From contig NC_081542.1 in the NCBI RefSeq assembly GCF_901000735.1, positions 15,787,577-15,851,576 on the forward strand: DNA of 64,000 bases, given 5' to 3'. The notes beneath the pieces are model-generated. The model made no database searches, had not been told where the DNA came from, and saw nothing but the letters and a program-made list of their open reading frames with translations. The DNA is from Corylus avellana. Taxonomy: Eukaryota > Streptophyta > Magnoliopsida > Fagales > Betulaceae. The position numbers and the translations under genes were made by a program. Of this stretch, positions 33,802 to 44,389 are shown one piece after another. The number at the start of each line of letters is the position of its first letter. Within the stretch, counting starts at the first letter, position 1.

Positions 33802-36800
33802 ATGGATACAAATACCACTAAAGAAGGGGAAGGGAAGGCCATGTTGATGACTAAAAATAAGTTTCCGTTCGGCCTTAGGGTTTTGCTGGTCGACGATGAC
33901 CGGACAAGTCTCCAAGTATGGGGAAGAATGCTTCAGGCTTGTGGCTATCAAGGTATGTTTTCTCATCCTCTTCTTCTTCTTCTTCTTCTTCTTCCCCCCC
34001 TGCTTTCTAAGGAAAGACTAATGGAAGACCAAAGGGATATCGATGTATTTTTTTTATTTTTGATAGACAAAAAGATATATGTATATTTTTTTTAAAAAAA
34101 AAAAAAATTGAACTTTTACTCTGTACTAGGGTTTTAACATGGGTGTTTAAATGAATCTGGAGTTTAGGTTAATTTCTGAATGGAAAATTAATTGTATATA
34201 ATTTTTTATTATTATTAAAAAGGCGAGTAAAGATATCAAGGAAGGACAAAAAGTTTTGTTAAATATCTTTTAATAAGTAACAAATTATGGTTAAATTTGT
34301 TAATACAGTAGATATTTGTTGTTTAGAATGTCCTTAATTTTTTGCTTCTTATTCAGAATAGTTTATGGCCGGATAATTATAATCCAATTTGGGCAGTCTT
34401 ATATATATATATATATGACATATAGTCTTTGTAATATTTGAACTAATTAAGGACATGTAGCTGAAAAAAAATAAAAATAAAGACAAACTTGATGTGGGCT
34501 GTTAATTAGTTTATGGGGTTAAAAGTTATAATATTAATTAAATGATTAAATTTAAAGTTGTAATTTATAAGGTATTAGAGCTTTAGCCTCACTTATAAAA
34601 TAAGAGTTTAAGCTAGCCTAAACCTAATTAAAAGAGTATTAGAATACTAATTAAGCGATTAAATTCATTCTTTTTGAAAAATAATTCACATGTTAATTAC
34701 ACTTTTATGTAAAAATATTTACAGTTACCAAATGCTTGAGAGCGGAGGATGCTTTAGTTATGCTTCGTTCCTACAGAAGCAGATTTGATATTCTTATAAG
34801 TGACCTACACATGCCTGGTATGGATGGATTTAAGCTTCTTCAAATCATTGGATTAGAGATGGCCGATTTGCCTGTTATAGGTAATTAACTTTTGTTTAAT
34901 TCCCTCATAACATGTTAATTATTTTGCCTTTTACTAGCTAGCTTGGAGATTAATTATTAATGCCATTAATCCAATATTTTTTATTTTTATTATTTTGTTA
35001 CTTAGTGATCTCATCGGATGATGACTATAACACTATTCAGAAAGGTCTTATCAATGGAGCTTGCGATTTTCTAGTGAAGCCTATCCCAATGGAAGCTCTA
35101 AAAATGGTGTGGAAATATGTGGTTTGCAAGAGAAGAATGAAGTTGGAAGAAGTGCAGAAGCAGCAGCAGCAGCAGCTATGGAATGTGGGACACTACTACG
35201 GTGATGTGCATTTGAGGCTGCCATATAGAGATCATCAACACAATCTATTACCCCTAAATGAAGGTATTAAAAGATTGAAAAGGGGAACGGATGGTGATGA
35301 AGATGAATGCAAGGCCTCTGGTGATCATGATCATGTGGTTGGAGCAAAAAAATCACGGATGATTTGGACAGCGGATCTTCATCATAAGTTTGTGGCAATT
35401 GTGAATGAACTAGGCCTTAAAAGTACGTATGATCAATCCTTTCCTAACCATAAGCTTGATGATGATAATTTTTTCTTAGCTTCTTGGTTATATATATGTT
35501 CTTAATTAAGAACAATTAATTGATGATAGTTTTCAAGGAAGAACAAAATGTTTTGCGGAAAAGTTCATATAATATATATATATATATATATATATAGTGG
35601 TTTTCTCCTAATTAGCAGGAAGCTGGAAATAGAAATACTGGTGTTAAAAGTTTCCTAAAATGGATAATTAATTTCCTATTTGTGTTGTTGTAACTTCAAA
35701 AGAGTCTTAGTTTATGATTGTTTGAGTATTAGTGTTAGAATATTAATTAAATAATTAAATTTATTATTTCTTTCTTGTTTAAACTTTTAATGATAAGTGA
35801 TTATTTAGAGTAATACTACAAGTCCTTCTTATGTCCCTATTAGGATAATATAACTCTTAAAATCACCATTAAGCTTATGATTGATCATTATTGAATTTTA
35901 ATCAAATGGTGATTTTAAAAGCCAACTCATTTTTGAAGAGATACAAGAAGGATACAAGAGGAATTTGTAAAATTACTCAATTATTTAATATAGATGGTAT
36001 TGATAAGGATAAGATTAGGGCATCCTTTTCACTATCAAAGCAAACGTGTTAAGTTCAAACATTATCTCCGTTATTTATTTTTCATTTTAATTAAATATTG
36101 TTCGTATTATCTTAAGCTTGCTTTTGAGATAAGTGGTGCTGGCCCGGCCCTTTCCTCCCTATATATATATAATTACATAATTATTGTCTTCTCTTGATGA
36201 AGGGGCTGTCCCCAAGAAAATTTTGGAACGCATGCAAGCAATGGGGGTCCCAAACCTTACAAGAGAAAAGGTTGCCAGCCATCTTCAGGTAATAGTTTTT
36301 TTCTGTTTAATTGGGTCATGAGATAATTCCTTCTGTGAAGGACAATGATCATGGACAGTTTCCCTGGTCTCCATTGTTACAGAAATACCGTATATATCTT
36401 CAAAAACAGAAAGACGATGCCCTGCAAAAAACAGATCAACATTTGGCGCCACTCAGGCGTCCTCAAGAAATTCCTCCTCTTGGACCCCCTCCTCCACATA
36501 CATTTAATCATCATGCACAGATGATGAACACATATCCAAATCATCAGCTAGATTTGTTAACACAATTCCAACGAGCTCGAACAGTGAGGAGCATCATCAG
36601 AAGCTCTCAACTTAACAATATTGTAACTACTCATGAAGAATTTCAGAATTTACCAGTGCCTGTTGAAGCCCACCATGGACAGAACAAGCCTTTGACAACA
36701 ACCCAGATGGCTGATGATCAAACTCCGACGAGCGAGCAGATATGGAATGAGATCAAGGGAGCAGATCATGTGGCTGCCAAGGAAATCGATGGCTCAACAT

Positions 36801-37024
36801 GCACCACAAAATCTGAATTGCCGGGGCTTCATGATATTGCTCCTCGTCCTCCTCCTCCTCTTCACGATACTTCTGGAGATTTTAGTTTCTTCTTCAAAAA
36901 TAATGCTCTTCGGAGATCTTCTGGAGATTGTGGGTTGCTCTTGAATGAATATACGCTTTTCCGGGATAATTCTGAAGATTATAGTTCCCTCTGGAATGAG
37001 ATTTGCCCTCCTTCCCAAGGATAA
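33802..37024 (+). CDS. Type-B response regulator (receiver + GARP Myb domain)
   Basis: Exons: 33802-33952, 34725-34880, 35006-35422, 36203-36288 and 36383-37024; 483 residues in frame. Type-B regulators are nuclear transcription factors at the end of the cytokinin phosphorelay. The receiver (about 25-145) keeps the acidic triad (LLVDDDR, residues 31-33), the phospho-acceptor Asp77 in [11 protein letters not shown], Ser in VISSDDD and Lys127 in FLVKP, so it should be phosphorylatable. A GARP DNA-binding domain spans about 217-277 ([15 protein letters not shown] ... [19 protein letters not shown]). A (CAG)n tract codes for Gln near 35159. The C-terminus is short compared with typical type-B members (600-700 aa) but contains acidic, Ser/Asp repeats (TSGDFS, SSGDCG, NSEDYS). 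CACTA-like ends lie on both sides of the gene. Confidence 0.9.
35571..35596. repeat. (TA)n microsatellite in intron 3 of the response regulator
   Basis: A run of about 13 TA units lies between exons 3 and 4. Confidence 0.9.
35808..35982. mobile_element. Foldback MITE in intron 3 of the response regulator
   Basis: AGAGTAATACTACAAGTCC is inverted against the segment ending AATTTGTAAAATTACTC. The inner arms CTTAAAATCACCATT/AATGGTGATTTTAAAAG pair well. This is the same family as the element in the DUF789 intron. Confidence 0.65.
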
Positions 37025-37699
37025 TGCTAGCTTCCATGTACGTCGGAGATGGTTTTGCCCTCATTAATTGTTACTCCCAAACAATATTGTTAATTTGATC
37101 ACTTCTTTTGATCTGGTTAGTGACAATGCATATATATACTAGTGATCGATGTGTAATATTTTATCTATATAATTTTTAAACTTGTTTTCATAGTTTAGAA
37201 GATAACATATAAACAAATATCAAATATGACAGTCTAAAATAAAAATTAATAACATCGGCCGGCCGGTAGTGGTTCAAAACTTCAAATGAATGAGCTGGCC
37301 CAATAGTATTTTGACACACAATTTAAGGGATTACAGGAGACGGCAGTTTTTGAGGCAATTCAGTGAATGGCTGCCTGGAGAAACTCCTACTGCAACTGTA
37401 AAAGAAACTAAAAGCCACAACAGGAAGGTTATATATATGTACAAAAGTATGTCCAACCTAAGCAAGGTTGCAAGTTCGGCCAAGCTGGGATTATCAGGTT
37501 TTGTACCTGTCAAAACTCTTGATAAATGTCAGAGCATTTGGCCAAATTAAAACCAATTTTTCATCACTATTGTCCAAGGAACTGAGGTTTGGGCAGTCTG
37601 TTGTTTGTTGTTTAAGTTCAGAGGTGCAATCAGGAGCCTTGCCTGACTCTAAGCTAATTAATCTATTGCCACCACACAAAAGATTCTGCAAAGAAGCTT

Positions 37700-38085
37700 A
37701 TTTTGGCCTGAATATCTTAATATACTCAAAACTTTTCATGAAGTGTCGTTTATTGTTCAAACAACACTTTTTATATAATGTCGTTTTGAGGCTAAACAAC
37801 ACTTCATGAAAAGTGCCGTTTTACTGTTCAAACAACACTTTTCATTCAATATCTTGTGAATAGTAACGACACAATTCTTTAAGTGTCGTTTGAGCTCAAA
37901 CGACATCAAATAGTGTCGTTTGAGCTCAAACAACATCAAATAGTGTCGTTTGAATAGTAAACAACACTATTACTGATTCTCAACCGCATGTTTGTTGTTG
38001 TTTAGCAAAGGACACTATTCAAACGTCACTAAATGAAAACAACACTATTCAAGTGTCACTAAAGGTGTTTTTTTTTTTTGTAGTT
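37700..38085. mobile_element. CACTA-like right end with subterminal repeats
   Basis: Many copies of AGTGTCGTTTGA-type repeats, in both orientations, precede a T run and GTAGTT at 38071-38085; a CACTA right end would read TTGTAGTG. The repeat unit differs from that at 31.5 kb, so this is probably a different CACTA family. The left end and any transposase are not identified; frames at 37290-37809 have no clear domain. Confidence 0.55.
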
Positions 38086-38245
38086 CTAGATGTATTAACA
38101 TAGCTGAGCTGATACTTTTTATTCTACTCTCATACATCAGCCTTGATTTTCTGCCCTTTATTCACACATTGCTTTCTAACTTTTATAACATGTTTAGGAT
38201 CTGGCCTCTTGGATAGCATACAAATATGAATGGTTTTGGGGGCAT

Positions 38246-38325
38246 TACATAGTTTTTTCACGTTCATAAGGTCATGCCGTCATGATACATAGTTTTTTCA
38301 AGTTCATAAGGTCATGCCGTCATGA
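38246..38325. repeat. 40-bp tandem duplication
   Basis: Two consecutive 40-bp units beginning TACATAGTTTTTTCA differ at one base (C or A at unit position 16). Confidence 0.95.
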
Positions 38326-38584
38326 CAAGATACTTGGAAACAGTACTAGCTATTGGCCTATTTGTTGAAGTCTAAACTTTATTGTAAAAGCAAGAACAAT
38401 AAGTTACAAAAATGTATAAAACAACGTTACAATTCAAACCCTCAAAAGAATTTTTCTAAAATAAAAAAGAAGAAAAAGAAAAAGAAAAGGGATGATATAA
38501 TATGTCCTAGCAGATAATTAGTTTTGAGAAAAATCATATCAATAAAAAGTAATCCTATCAGCAGTAAGGCAACGATATATCCTC

Positions 38585-40615
38585 TTACCAGTAATCTCCA
38601 CAAGAACATTTCCCATCTTTAAAATGGTGAAATCTACTAGCATCACGTACAATAATATCTCGATTTTTGATCTCCGATATGTACTTTATGGCAACATGGC
38701 AATCACTGCATACACGCAAGTTCTTCATCACCCTTATAGGCACACCTGTAGGAGTGTTCAATAAAGCAAAAGCAATTGCCAACTTTTCACTATGGTTTGC
38801 CAAGTTGTATTCTTTCTCCTCATTATCCATGTCATGCAAAACAGCTCCTGTATCAGGCACATAACCACTCAACTTCATCTCAGATATTAACTCTTTCAGA
38901 TACAAACCAATCTCCACCGATTGTGGATGGGATTTATCACCCGTGTAGAACTGGTGAACTTCATTTTTCACTTCCAGCCAGCTTATACCTGGTTCCTTCT
39001 TCACCTTCCTATCTCTCATGGCTTTTCTCACCTCAGAAACATCCTGCCACCTTTTAGCAGAAGCATGAATGTTTGAAAGTAGCACATAAGGAGCTGACTC
39101 CAGAGGATAAAGCCTAATAACTTCCTCAGCAATCCTTTTTGCCATGTCTGCATTCTTGTGGATTTTGCAGGCAGATAGCAAAGTTTTCCATATGATAGCA
39201 TCTGGTTTTATGGGCATTGATCTTATCATAGCCTCTGCTTCCTCCAAACAGCCAGACCGACCAAGCAGGTCAACCACACATGTATAGTGTTCTAGTCTAG
39301 GTTTCAGTCCATATTTTTTAACCATCACGTCAAAGAATTCAATCCCTTTATCTTTCAGACCAGAATGACTACAAGCATATAGCAAGTTCAGGAATGTAAC
39401 ATCATTCACCTCCAACTCTTCTAGTTCCATACGTTCAAACAGTCTGATGGCTTCCTCTCCTTTCCCGTGAAACCCATAAGCAACAATCATAGCAGTCCAC
39501 GAAACAACATCCATCTGTTCGCATTCCAAGAAAGCTTTCACGGAGTCTTCCAAACTCCCACATCTTGAATACATGCTAATTAATGAGGAAATCACAGCAA
39601 CTACTGAACAAGCCCCAGCTTTGATTGCTTCAGCATGAATCTGTTGACCCTGTCCAAGTGTTGCCAGGTCCGAACATGCACTAATAACACTCACAAATGT
39701 AATCTTATCGGGTCCAAAACCTGCCATTTTCATCATATTATACTGCTCCAGCACTTCCTCAGAATGCCCATTTTGAGCTTTTCCCGCAATAAGCGTATTC
39801 CAAGCAACCACATTGCGAGTTGGCATCAACTTAATCACTTTCTCTCCTTCTTCTAAGCTTCCAGACTTCATATACATATGAGCCAAAGAACTCCCAACAA
39901 CCAAATTTAACACAAACCCACATTTCACCACATATGCATGAATCTGCCGCCCTGCATCACAAGCTCTCAACCCTGCACACCCCCTGAGCACACTTCCCAG
40001 AGTGAACTCATCAGGCAAAAACCCCAACTCGTGCATTTCTGAAAACAAACTCAGCCCCTGTTCATTAAACTCGAATTGGGTTAACCCCATGACCATCGCA
40101 TTCCATGTCGCCACATTTCTCTCAGACATTTCATCAAACACCTTCTGGGCACTCTCCAAATTTCCACCTTGCACATACCCATTAATCAAAATGTTACAAG
40201 ACATTATGTTTCTTTTAGACATATTATCAAACAGTTTCACAGCCGTTTGTAAATCTCCGATTTTGGAGTACATGTTGAGGAGGTGATTGGAAACAAACTT
40301 GTCTGAGGAACACCCAGATGTAATTATCATAGAATGGAGCTGTCTTCCTACTGATACAGCCTTTGGGGGTATGCATGCCTGGACGAGATTAGAGAAGAGA
40401 GGTGGGTCTGAAAATATCTCAGATTTGAACCTCTCAAACGCTTCTTTTACGCGGCCTCTGGAGCAGAGGTTGTTGAACTCTTCTCTATATTTAGAGACAG
40501 AGTCGCTAAGTTTATAGGGGGTTTTGGCGGTGTTTGTGGAGAAAAAGAGTTTTGGGTTGTTCAGGGCACTGAGTAAGGAAGAGAAGCCGAGAGAACAGAG
40601 ACAACACTTGCCCAT
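38585..40615 (-). CDS. DYW-class PPR protein, copy A (At2g41080-like)
   Basis: An intronless gene of 676 residues. The frame opens at a TTG at 40657; the first ATG is at 40615 (MGKCCLCSLGFSS) and is chosen as start. The N-terminus is basic and Ser-rich without acidic residues, as for an organelle-targeting peptide, most likely mitochondrial. PLS-type pentatricopeptide repeats follow from about residue 70 to 500 (for example SVGRQLHSMIITSG, NIMSCNILINGYVQGGNLESAQKVFDEMSERNVATWNAMV). E/E+ motifs and a DYW deaminase-like domain come last, with HSEKLAIAF, CSDCHVAIKYIS and the terminal CSCGDYW. The HSE glutamate and CxxC cysteines needed for C-to-U deamination are present. DYW PPRs edit specific organelle transcripts. 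My recollection of At2g41080 (PCMP-H29) matches best, but the RNA target cannot be read here. Confidence 0.92.
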   Translation of the reverse strand: MGKCCLCSLGFSSLLSALNNPKLFFSTNTAKTPYKLSDSVSKYREEFNNLCSRGRVKEAFERFKSEIFSDPPLFSNLVQACIPPKAVSVGRQLHSMIITSGCSSDKFVSNHLLNMYSKIGDLQTAVKLFDNMSKRNIMSCNILINGYVQGGNLESAQKVFDEMSERNVATWNAMVMGLTQFEFNEQGLSLFSEMHELGFLPDEFTLGSVLRGCAGLRACDAGRQIHAYVVKCGFVLNLVVGSSLAHMYMKSGSLEEGEKVIKLMPTRNVVAWNTLIAGKAQNGHSEEVLEQYNMMKMAGFGPDKITFVSVISACSDLATLGQGQQIHAEAIKAGACSVVAVISSLISMYSRCGSLEDSVKAFLECEQMDVVSWTAMIVAYGFHGKGEEAIRLFERMELEELEVNDVTFLNLLYACSHSGLKDKGIEFFDVMVKKYGLKPRLEHYTCVVDLLGRSGCLEEAEAMIRSMPIKPDAIIWKTLLSACKIHKNADMAKRIAEEVIRLYPLESAPYVLLSNIHASAKRWQDVSEVRKAMRDRKVKKEPGISWLEVKNEVHQFYTGDKSHPQSVEIGLYLKELISEMKLSGYVPDTGAVLHDMDNEEKEYNLANHSEKLAIAFALLNTPTGVPIRVMKNLRVCSDCHVAIKYISEIKNRDIIVRDASRFHHFKDGKCSCGDYW

Positions 40616-41946
40616 ACATTTGGTTTGCCTTCGCCCTTCTGTGAGCAGTGGAAACAATGTTGAAGAGACAACACATCACCTATTAGAGACAGAGTCGCTA
40701 AAAGTTTTGGCAGTTTTGGCGATGTCTGTGGAGAAAAATCATTTAAATGAATTTTTTCTTTTTTCTTTTTTTTTTTTTTAAATTTAAAAAATCAATTATT
40801 AAATTTATAGACTTATATAAATTTCATGCAAATTTAATAATAAAGTTATTCATCCACTATAAAAAATAATTAAAAAATAAATAAATTTTATCATTTTCTA
40901 TTCGTATAAGGCATTGGGCGATGACAAATACAAAACTTGCCCTAACATGTGACCTGTCACTTGTGGAAACAAAGTTAAAAAATAAAAAATAAAAAAAAAT
41001 AAAAAAGTGAATTTTGTAATAAAGACACATTACAATAGTTTGGATACTAATTGGAATAAATTAATAATTCAATATGGAATTAGAATAATTTTAGATACTG
41101 ATCGAAACGATTAATAGTTTGTTGTAGAATTAATTACAAATGCATTGATAATTTAGGATGATGAAATGTAATTTTCTTTACCCAAAAAAAAAAAAAAAAA
41201 AAAAAACTCTCAATGGTTTAGCAATTCAGTCTTGTTTTAGCTAGAGTGGCTATTATTTGTGTAATGAATAATGTCTATCGAAGAGATTCTAAATTGCATC
41301 TATGGACTATGATATTGTAATTTAAGAGCAATCGGCCCTGGTTGACTTATCAATAAATATATTTTATGTTAAAAAAATAATAATAATTCAATCAAAAGCA
41401 AGTCAATTGTCAACATTATAAAGGATGGCCTATGATTTCAAAGACGTAGCACCTTTAAAAACTTTATTAAATATAACAAAACAAAATTTTGACCGTAAAA
41501 ATGAATCATCTCTATTTCATTTGACATGAAGAATATTTTCATCCAAAGTGACCTAAATTTTCTTGATGTGTATGATTTATCCTATTTTTCTCACCACCTC
41601 TTTCTCTCTGTTGAAGTTGGGAATATGTCTTACCCATAATTGAAGCTACTTTCTTTTTTTTTTTAATCTTATTAGTAAAAACTTCATCCTTATCAAAGAT
41701 TTTACCAAACCAACTCAAAGATCATCTCAGCTTGCTTAAGAAAGGAAAAGATGGAGGCGTATAGCATTCCAAAATTATCAAGACAAACCCAAAGGACACC
41801 TACTATATGAATCCTTTTCTTTCTTTTTTTCTTTTTTCTTCTTTTTTTATCTTAGGTAATCAAAATGGATCCATATTGGCCCATGGCAAACTCAAAATGC
41901 ACTAGGGAAGCCGTCTCGAAAGTTATAAAATAAATAAATTAAATAT

Positions 41947-42650
41947 AGGGAAAGTTTACTTTTCTAAATTTTCATCACTTTTGCAATTTTTTTTCAAAGT
42001 TCAAAAACTCTCAATTTAATGTATCGAACTTTAAAAAATTTGCAATATCATCCTTCTGTAAGAATTTTCCATTAAACCCTAACAATGGGTGAGAAATTTC
42101 CAAAATACCCTTTTTAAAAAAAAATTAATCGTAATTTAAAGATAATGTTGTAATTTTATAAAGTAGGGCTATAAGGGTCATTTTATCCTTTTGAATGTTT
42201 GATTTAACTGCAAATCCTAACGGGAGGGGTGTGATTGCAAAAAATAAAAAGTTTGATACACTAAATTAAGAGTTTTTGAATTTGAAGAAAGAAATTGTAA
42301 AAGTAATGGAAGTTCAGAGAGTTAAGTGAAGTTTTCTTTAAAATTTATATCTATGAAAGGGCTATAAGGATAATTTTGTACTTTTATAAAGTTAAGGAAG
42401 TTAAGTGAAGTTTTCTCTAAAATCTATATACTAATGGTAATTTAAGGACAATTTTGTAATTTTATAAAGTTTACAGGGCTATAGGGGTCATTATCCTTTG
42501 AACGTTTGATTTAACCCCAAATCTTAACGAAGAGGGGTTGGATTGCAAAAAATTGAAAGTTTGAAACATTAAATTAAGAGTTTTTAAATTTTAAGAAAGA
42601 TATTACAAAAGTGATGAAAGTAAAGGGAGTTAAGTGGAGTTTTTTCTAAA
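41947..42650. repeat. MITE-like repeat cluster in copy A
   Basis: A foldback begins GGGAAAGTTTACTTTTCT and ends AAGTGAAGTTTTCTTT near 42340. It is followed by two further partial units that repeat ATAAGGATAATTTTGTA and GTTAAGTGAAGTTTTCTCT. The same cluster is at 47784-48490 in copy B. Confidence 0.5.
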
Positions 42651-43090
42651 ATCTATATCTATGAAAGGTAAATGCTTATGAGGGGGAAAACAAATTATGA
42701 GTGTTAATAGAGATCCTACAACTTTTACTACAAATTAACACAGCTATCCATATGGCATTTATTGCGGTAGTTACTAAATAATTTAATTTACCTACCAAAT
42801 TTTATTGCTTAATCTTTTCACTCATATTGTGCTACATTACACTAGCGGACTACAAGAAAAATTTGTAAGACGTTGTAATAGAAATTGTAGTACTTAGTAT
42901 AGTACCCAAACATTTTTCAAAAAAGATATATTTAAAAAATGAGAGAAAGCAAAGAGAAAGAAAGTACACACACTAAAATTATTTCAATAATGTTCAAGAT
43001 CCATTTGTAGATTCTCGAATAAACTCTCACCTAAAAAAAAAAAATTCGAAAACTTACTAGAAACAAGAAGTCATGCATCATAGACAAAGT

Positions 43091-43182
43091 TTTTTTTTTT
43101 TTTAAACTGGGTTGGAAGAATTTTCTTTAACCTAGTTTATAAAAGTGAGATGTGTCTCTAAACATTTGAGATGCACATATTT
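43091..43182. mobile_element. Left half of a foldback MITE (truncated, copy A)
   Basis: This matches the left arm of the element at 48927-49160 but stops at the loop, where a different element begins. Confidence 0.6.
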
Positions 43183-43910
43183 TTTTGGGGAAAGTCCACT
43201 TAACCCCCTCAAACTACCACTCAATTGACAATGTCCCCCCCAAACTTTCAATTGTGACAATGTCCCCCCCAAACTACCAAAAATTGTCAATGTTCCCCCC
43301 AATGACAAAATTACCCTTAGTAAAATATAAACAAAAATACTAAAACTTCTAGAAAAAACCTAAAACTAACAAAAAAAAATCCAAACTTGGCCAATTTTTT
43401 CTTTTTTAAAATCAATTTTATAAGAAAAAAATTTCGATTTTTTTTTTTTTTTATAAAAATTGAAAATTTTCGTTTTTTTTTTATTTTATGTTTGTTTTAT
43501 AATTTTATTTAAATAAAAATTTGCATTTAAAAAAATAAAATTTTCGTTTAATAAAATGAAATTTTTTGTTTTTTAAAACTAAATAAAAAAAAAAGTTTTT
43601 TAAAAAAAATAAAAATTTCCGTTTAAAAAAAAAATAAAAATTTTTGTTTAAAAAATTGTTTTTTTTTTTTAAATATTATTTTCAAATTAAAATTTTTCGT
43701 TTTTTTAAAAAATCAATTTTTTTTTTTTAATGATATAGGGGTATTTTTGTCTTATTGAGTAATTTATAAGGGCATTTTTGTCTTATTACTAATCTTGGGG
43801 GGGACATTGACAATGTTTTAGTAGTTTGGAAGGGACATTATCACAATTGAAAGTTTGGAGGGATATTGTAATTTTGAGTGGTAGTTTGAGGGGATATATA
43901 GACTTTACCA
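43183..43910. mobile_element. Foldback element unique to copy A
   Basis: The left arm (GGGGAAAGTCCACTTAACCC, then CTCAAACTACCACTCA, CAATGTCCCCCC) is inverted against the right arm (GGGGGACATTGACAATG ... TGAGTGGTAGTTTGAGGGG, then AGACTTTACC). The core is A/T-rich with many short ATTTTT/AAAAAT inversions. It is non-coding and absent from copy B. Confidence 0.75.
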
Positions 43911-44289
43911 ACCCAAAAAAAAAAAAAGAAAAAAAAGCGATTTCCTTTGCATTCCATAAATGAAGCTTTTCCGTTGGTCGTTGATTTTTGATGAATTGAC
44001 GTAAAAATATCATATTGATAATGATGCTGATTCATAATATCAGGAACGAAAACGCTCCTGGTACAACTTGTTTTAAATTCTTTTATAAATTGTCAAAATT
44101 GATGTGACAATTTACATATTATTATCGACAGATTAGTTACAATTAAATTTAATTGTTTAATATTTGATATGATAAGTATTACATAGGTTTATAAATTGAC
44201 ATGGCCAGACTAAGTCCATGTAATATTACCACACCAATCATAATCAAATTTAATTTGGCAAGAATTTTTTTTGAAATTAGTTTAAAAAA

Positions 44290-44389
44290 NNNNNNNNNNN
44301 NNNNNNNNNNNNNNNNNNNNNNNNNNNNNNNNNNNNNNNNNNNNNNNNNNNNNNNNNNNNNNNNNNNNNNNNNNNNNNNNNNNNNNNNN
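44290..44389. other. Assembly gap (100 N)
   Basis: Exactly 100 Ns, the conventional symbol for a gap of unknown size. The right edge of the gap starts exactly within the duplicated block. Confidence 1.

Larger units (their letters stand above)
38547..43182. repeat. 4.6-kb duplicated block, copy A
   Basis: This segment matches 44390-49020 at an offset of 5843. From 38547 to about 41182 I see no difference between copies, including both gene ends and 520 bp of AT-rich flank. From there to 43182 I count about 27 substitutions plus several homopolymer indels, about 1.3 %. The match ends inside a MITE loop. See the finding on the assembly gap. Confidence 0.95.

Noticed and set aside
40616..40657. 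Longer N-terminus of the PPR protein (MFPLLTEGRRQTKC...)
   Set aside because: The codon at 40657 is TTG, not ATG; the first ATG is at 40615 and fits an organelle-targeting start.
38667..40781. Several plus-strand ORFs opposite the PPR genes
   Set aside because: Antisense shadows of the PPR reading frame; none has family similarity. They were useful only to confirm nucleotide identity of the two copies.
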